Positions 14,296-15,851 of a stretch of DNA of 15,851 nucleotides are shown here, piece after piece (position 1 is the stretch's first letter; the number at the start of each line of letters is the position of its first letter). This DNA comes from Proteobacteria bacterium SPGG2. GTDB taxonomy: Bacteria > Pseudomonadota > Gammaproteobacteria > Acidiferrobacterales > SPGG2. The stretch lies in assembly GCA_001643475.1 (NCBI GenBank), contig LXTK01000026.1:608-16458 (forward strand), written 5' to 3'. A model generated the notes under the pieces. It was given only the letters and a program-made list of their open reading frames with translations, had not been told where the DNA came from and ran no database searches. Made by a program: the position numbers and the translations under genes.

Positions 14296-15117
14296 ATGCC
14301 GGACCTCAGTGGCAAGACACTTTTTATCACCGGCGCAAGCCGAGGCATTGGAAAATCCATTGCGATGCGTGCCGCTGGCGACGGTGCCAATATCGTGGTG
14401 GCGGCAAAGACGACGGAACCCCACCCTAGGTTGCCAGGAACCATCTATACCGCGGCAGATGAGATAGAAGCGGCGGGAGGAAGGGCGCTGCCTATGACCG
14501 TCGATGTACGCGACCTCGACGCGATGATAACGGCGGTTGAGAAAGCCAAGACCGCGTTTGGTGGTATCGACATCCTCGTCAACAATGCCAGCGCCATCAG
14601 CCTAACTGGGACGCTAGAGACTCCAATGAAGCGCTTCGACCTGATGTTTTCGGTCAATGTACGGGCCACGTTCGCCTGCTCGCAGGCCTGCCTGCCGCAT
14701 CTCAAGTGCGCTCAAAATCCGCATATCCTCAACCTGGCTCCGCCCCTGGATATGCGTGCCCGCTGGTTTAAAGATCACTGTGCGTACACCATGTCCAAGT
14801 ACGGCATGAGCATGTGTGTGCTCGGCATGGCGGAAGAATTCAAGCAAGATGGGGTGGCGGTGAACGCGCTGTGGCCGCGCACGGTGATCAATACGGCGGC
14901 GGTGGCCATGGTCGGTGGGCCGATCAAACCCGCTAATTGTCGAACTCCTGAGATCGTAGCCGAAGCCGCTTACGTGATTTTGACCCGGGATGCGAAAACG
15001 TGTACCGGTAATTTCTTCATTGACGATGAGGTGCTGGCCGAGGAGGGTATCCGGGACCTCGAACGCTACGCAGTGACGCCGGGCGCCGCGCTTGTTTCAG
15101 ATCTATTTGTCGAGTGA
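14296..15117 (+). CDS. Short-chain dehydrogenase, HSDL2-like, catalytic Ser replaced by Ala
   Basis: 273 residues, the length of the dehydrogenase domain of HSDL2-type proteins without the SCP2 domain. TGASRGIG (12-19) and NNAS (96-99) bind the nucleotide. The HSDL2 signatures PHPRLPGTIYTAADEIEAAGG, SLTGTLETPMKRFDLM, KYGMSMCVLGMAEEF and VNALWPRT are all present. Tyr164 and Lys168 of the YxxxK motif are intact. The segment NLAPPL has Ala148 where relatives have serine (NISPPL or NLSPPL), the position 16 residues before the tyrosine that I take as the catalytic serine in this branch. The substrate is unknown; related enzymes are linked to lipid or terpenoid metabolism. The frame is uninterrupted. 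No ribosome binding site or operon partner is seen. Confidence 0.88.
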   Translation: MPDLSGKTLFITGASRGIGKSIAMRAAGDGANIVVAAKTTEPHPRLPGTIYTAADEIEAAGGRALPMTVDVRDLDAMITAVEKAKTAFGGIDILVNNASAISLTGTLETPMKRFDLMFSVNVRATFACSQACLPHLKCAQNPHILNLAPPLDMRARWFKDHCAYTMSKYGMSMCVLGMAEEFKQDGVAVNALWPRTVINTAAVAMVGGPIKPANCRTPEIVAEAAYVILTRDAKTCTGNFFIDDEVLAEEGIRDLERYAVTPGAALVSDLFVE

Positions 15118-15499
15118 GTGAACAGGGGCGGGCTGCGTGTAATGGACGAATTGGATTTGAAATCACCTTATATTGTTTTTATATTACTATGATTAATAAA
15201 TAAAAGATCTTTCTTGTGCATACATGACCGGGCATACTGATCGGTAAGTAAGCAGTCAACTTTCCTTTAGGTAAGGGAGCTGGATCCAGACTGGCTAGGT
15301 GTTCGCTCGATTCGGGGCCAAGCGGCACCTTTGGCTAGGCGGCCAAAACCCGCTGTTACAAGGCGTATCACAAGCGAGTTTGGCGACACCGCTGAAGACT
15401 AAAGATAACAACCGGGGTTGAATTGGGGAGAGAGACGAGGCGTCGTGCAAAGTCGTCTGAAAAGCGGTCTCAGAGCCCGATAGGGACGTTTCTGTGCGA
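15118..15499. other. Gene-free, partly AT-rich spacer
   Basis: No gene is recognised. The stretch 15150-15240 is far richer in AT than the rest of the window and contains a promoter-like pair, TTGAAA (15157-15162) and TATATT (15180-15185), 17 bp apart, pointing + toward nothing intact. A short hairpin TTTGGC-TAGGCG-GCCAAA lies at 15330-15347, and TGGCTAGG is repeated directly at 15292-15299 and 15332-15339. Open frames here give no recognisable protein. Confidence 0.35.
15157..15185 (+). promoter_or_regulatory. Candidate sigma70 promoter without an intact gene downstream
   Basis: TTGAAA and TATATT, each one mismatch from consensus, are separated by 17 bp. The local AT richness makes a chance match plausible. 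It may be the surviving promoter of the decayed transporter downstream. Confidence 0.3.
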
Positions 15500-15851
15500 A
15501 TGTAGGAATGGTGTGTTCCGGTTAGTGGTGCAGGGGCACATTCTCGCACGGGCCGCAAAGATATTGTCCGATCAAACCCTAGTCATTCGGGGGAGCCTGA
15601 TCTTGAGCTTGGGTTTCGTCTGCTTTGTGTCTGGCGAAACCGCCTTGGTATACCTGGGTGCGGCGCTGATGGCGTTAGGGAATGGGCTGATGGGCCCTCA
15701 GTGATGTCGAGACGAGCGACACGCGCCGGCCAGGTTTAACAGGGCTCGGTTCAAGGGGTTGCGAGCAGCGTGGGCGCGGTTGCCAGTATTGTCGGTCATT
15801 TTCGCACTCTTGTTGTTCTTCCTCGTTGAGCGCGGCCCGCAAGGCGTCGTC
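15500..15851 (+). pseudogene. Relic of an MFS efflux transporter (Tet/TCR-like), truncated by the window end
   Basis: One frame from about 15519 to the TGA at 15702-15704 encodes LVVQGHILAR followed by two hydrophobic stretches ending ALMALGNGLMGP, which fits the middle of the C-terminal half of a 12-helix tetracycline/multidrug-type MFS protein. Similarity then continues in another frame from 15698 (SVMSRRATRAGQ), consistent with loss of one base near 15696. It is interrupted by TAA at 15737-15739 and goes on as QGSVQGVASSVGAVASIVG, the usual QGxLQGxxxS region. A third frame from 15798 gives the hydrophobic IFALLLFFLVERG to the window edge. No N-terminal half is present. At least two frame changes and one stop mean the gene is dead. 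Confidence 0.6.

Noticed and set aside
14296..15117. A second FabG
   Set aside because: The sequence carries HSDL2-specific blocks (LPGTIYTAADEIEAAGG, GMAEEF, NALWPRT) that FabG lacks, and it is far from the fab genes in sequence.
15295..15558. Minus-strand frame of 87 codons in the spacer
   Set aside because: Serine-, threonine- and cysteine-rich translation without a recognisable family, partly opposite the MFS relic.
1..15851. CRISPR arrays, tRNA, rRNA, complete insertion sequences, toxin-antitoxin or defence genes
   Set aside because: No regularly spaced repeats, cloverleaf-like segments, transposase motifs or defence domains were seen on either strand.

Overview
The window carries the classic gammaproteobacterial fatty-acid/phospholipid initiation cluster followed by a degenerate accessory tail. 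Gene order matches the Escherichia coli arrangement (yceF divergent from yceD-rpmF-plsX-fabH-fabD-fabG-acpP-fabF-pabC-yceG/mltG-tmk-holB-ycfH/tatD). There are two additions: pabB sits between fabF and pabC, and pilZ sits between holB and tatD as in pseudomonads. The PilZ C-terminus (SDRPTHTM) and the context point to a gammaproteobacterium with type IV pili. I cannot name the genus. Base composition of the core genes looks moderate, near half GC by eye.

Layout. 1-170: no identifiable gene, nested inverted repeats. 171-758 (-): maf/yceF. 759-886: divergent intergenic region with a near-consensus sigma70 promoter (TTGACA, 17 bp, TATGAT) firing into yceD, plus CGAGTA repeats on the maf side. 887-7175 (+): yceD, rpmF, plsX, fabH, fabD, fabG, acpP, fabF. 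7172-9417: pabB and pabC (p-aminobenzoate/folate). 9401-12108: mltG, tmk, holB. 12134-13309: pilZ, tatD. Many junctions are 4-base stop/start overlaps, which suggests translational coupling. An unusual number of genes start with TTG or GTG (plsX, fabH, fabD, fabF, pabB, mltG).

How the genes work together. PlsX takes acyl groups from acyl-ACP into phospholipid synthesis. FabD loads malonyl onto AcpP, FabH starts chains, FabF elongates and FabG reduces. RpmF and YceD link the operon to ribosome production. PabB and PabC make p-aminobenzoate for folate, whose product feeds thymidylate, and Tmk phosphorylates dTMP. HolB is a clamp-loader subunit, MltG limits glycan strand length, and PilZ serves type IV pilus assembly.

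The tail after tatD (13310-15851) is different. A protein-L-isoaspartate methyltransferase (pcm) loses its C-terminal part exactly where an antisense fragment of a secG gene begins. That secG fragment is of the glycine-rich type I know from Actinobacteria. After it come an AT-rich stretch, an orphan coding-like frame with no start, an HSDL2-like short-chain dehydrogenase with alanine at the presumed catalytic serine, and a frameshifted relic of an MFS drug-efflux transporter running off the end. This reads as a zone of illegitimate recombination and gene decay, or possibly an assembly join. It is the most interesting part of the window. I found no intact undescribed system, CRISPR array, tRNA or rRNA.
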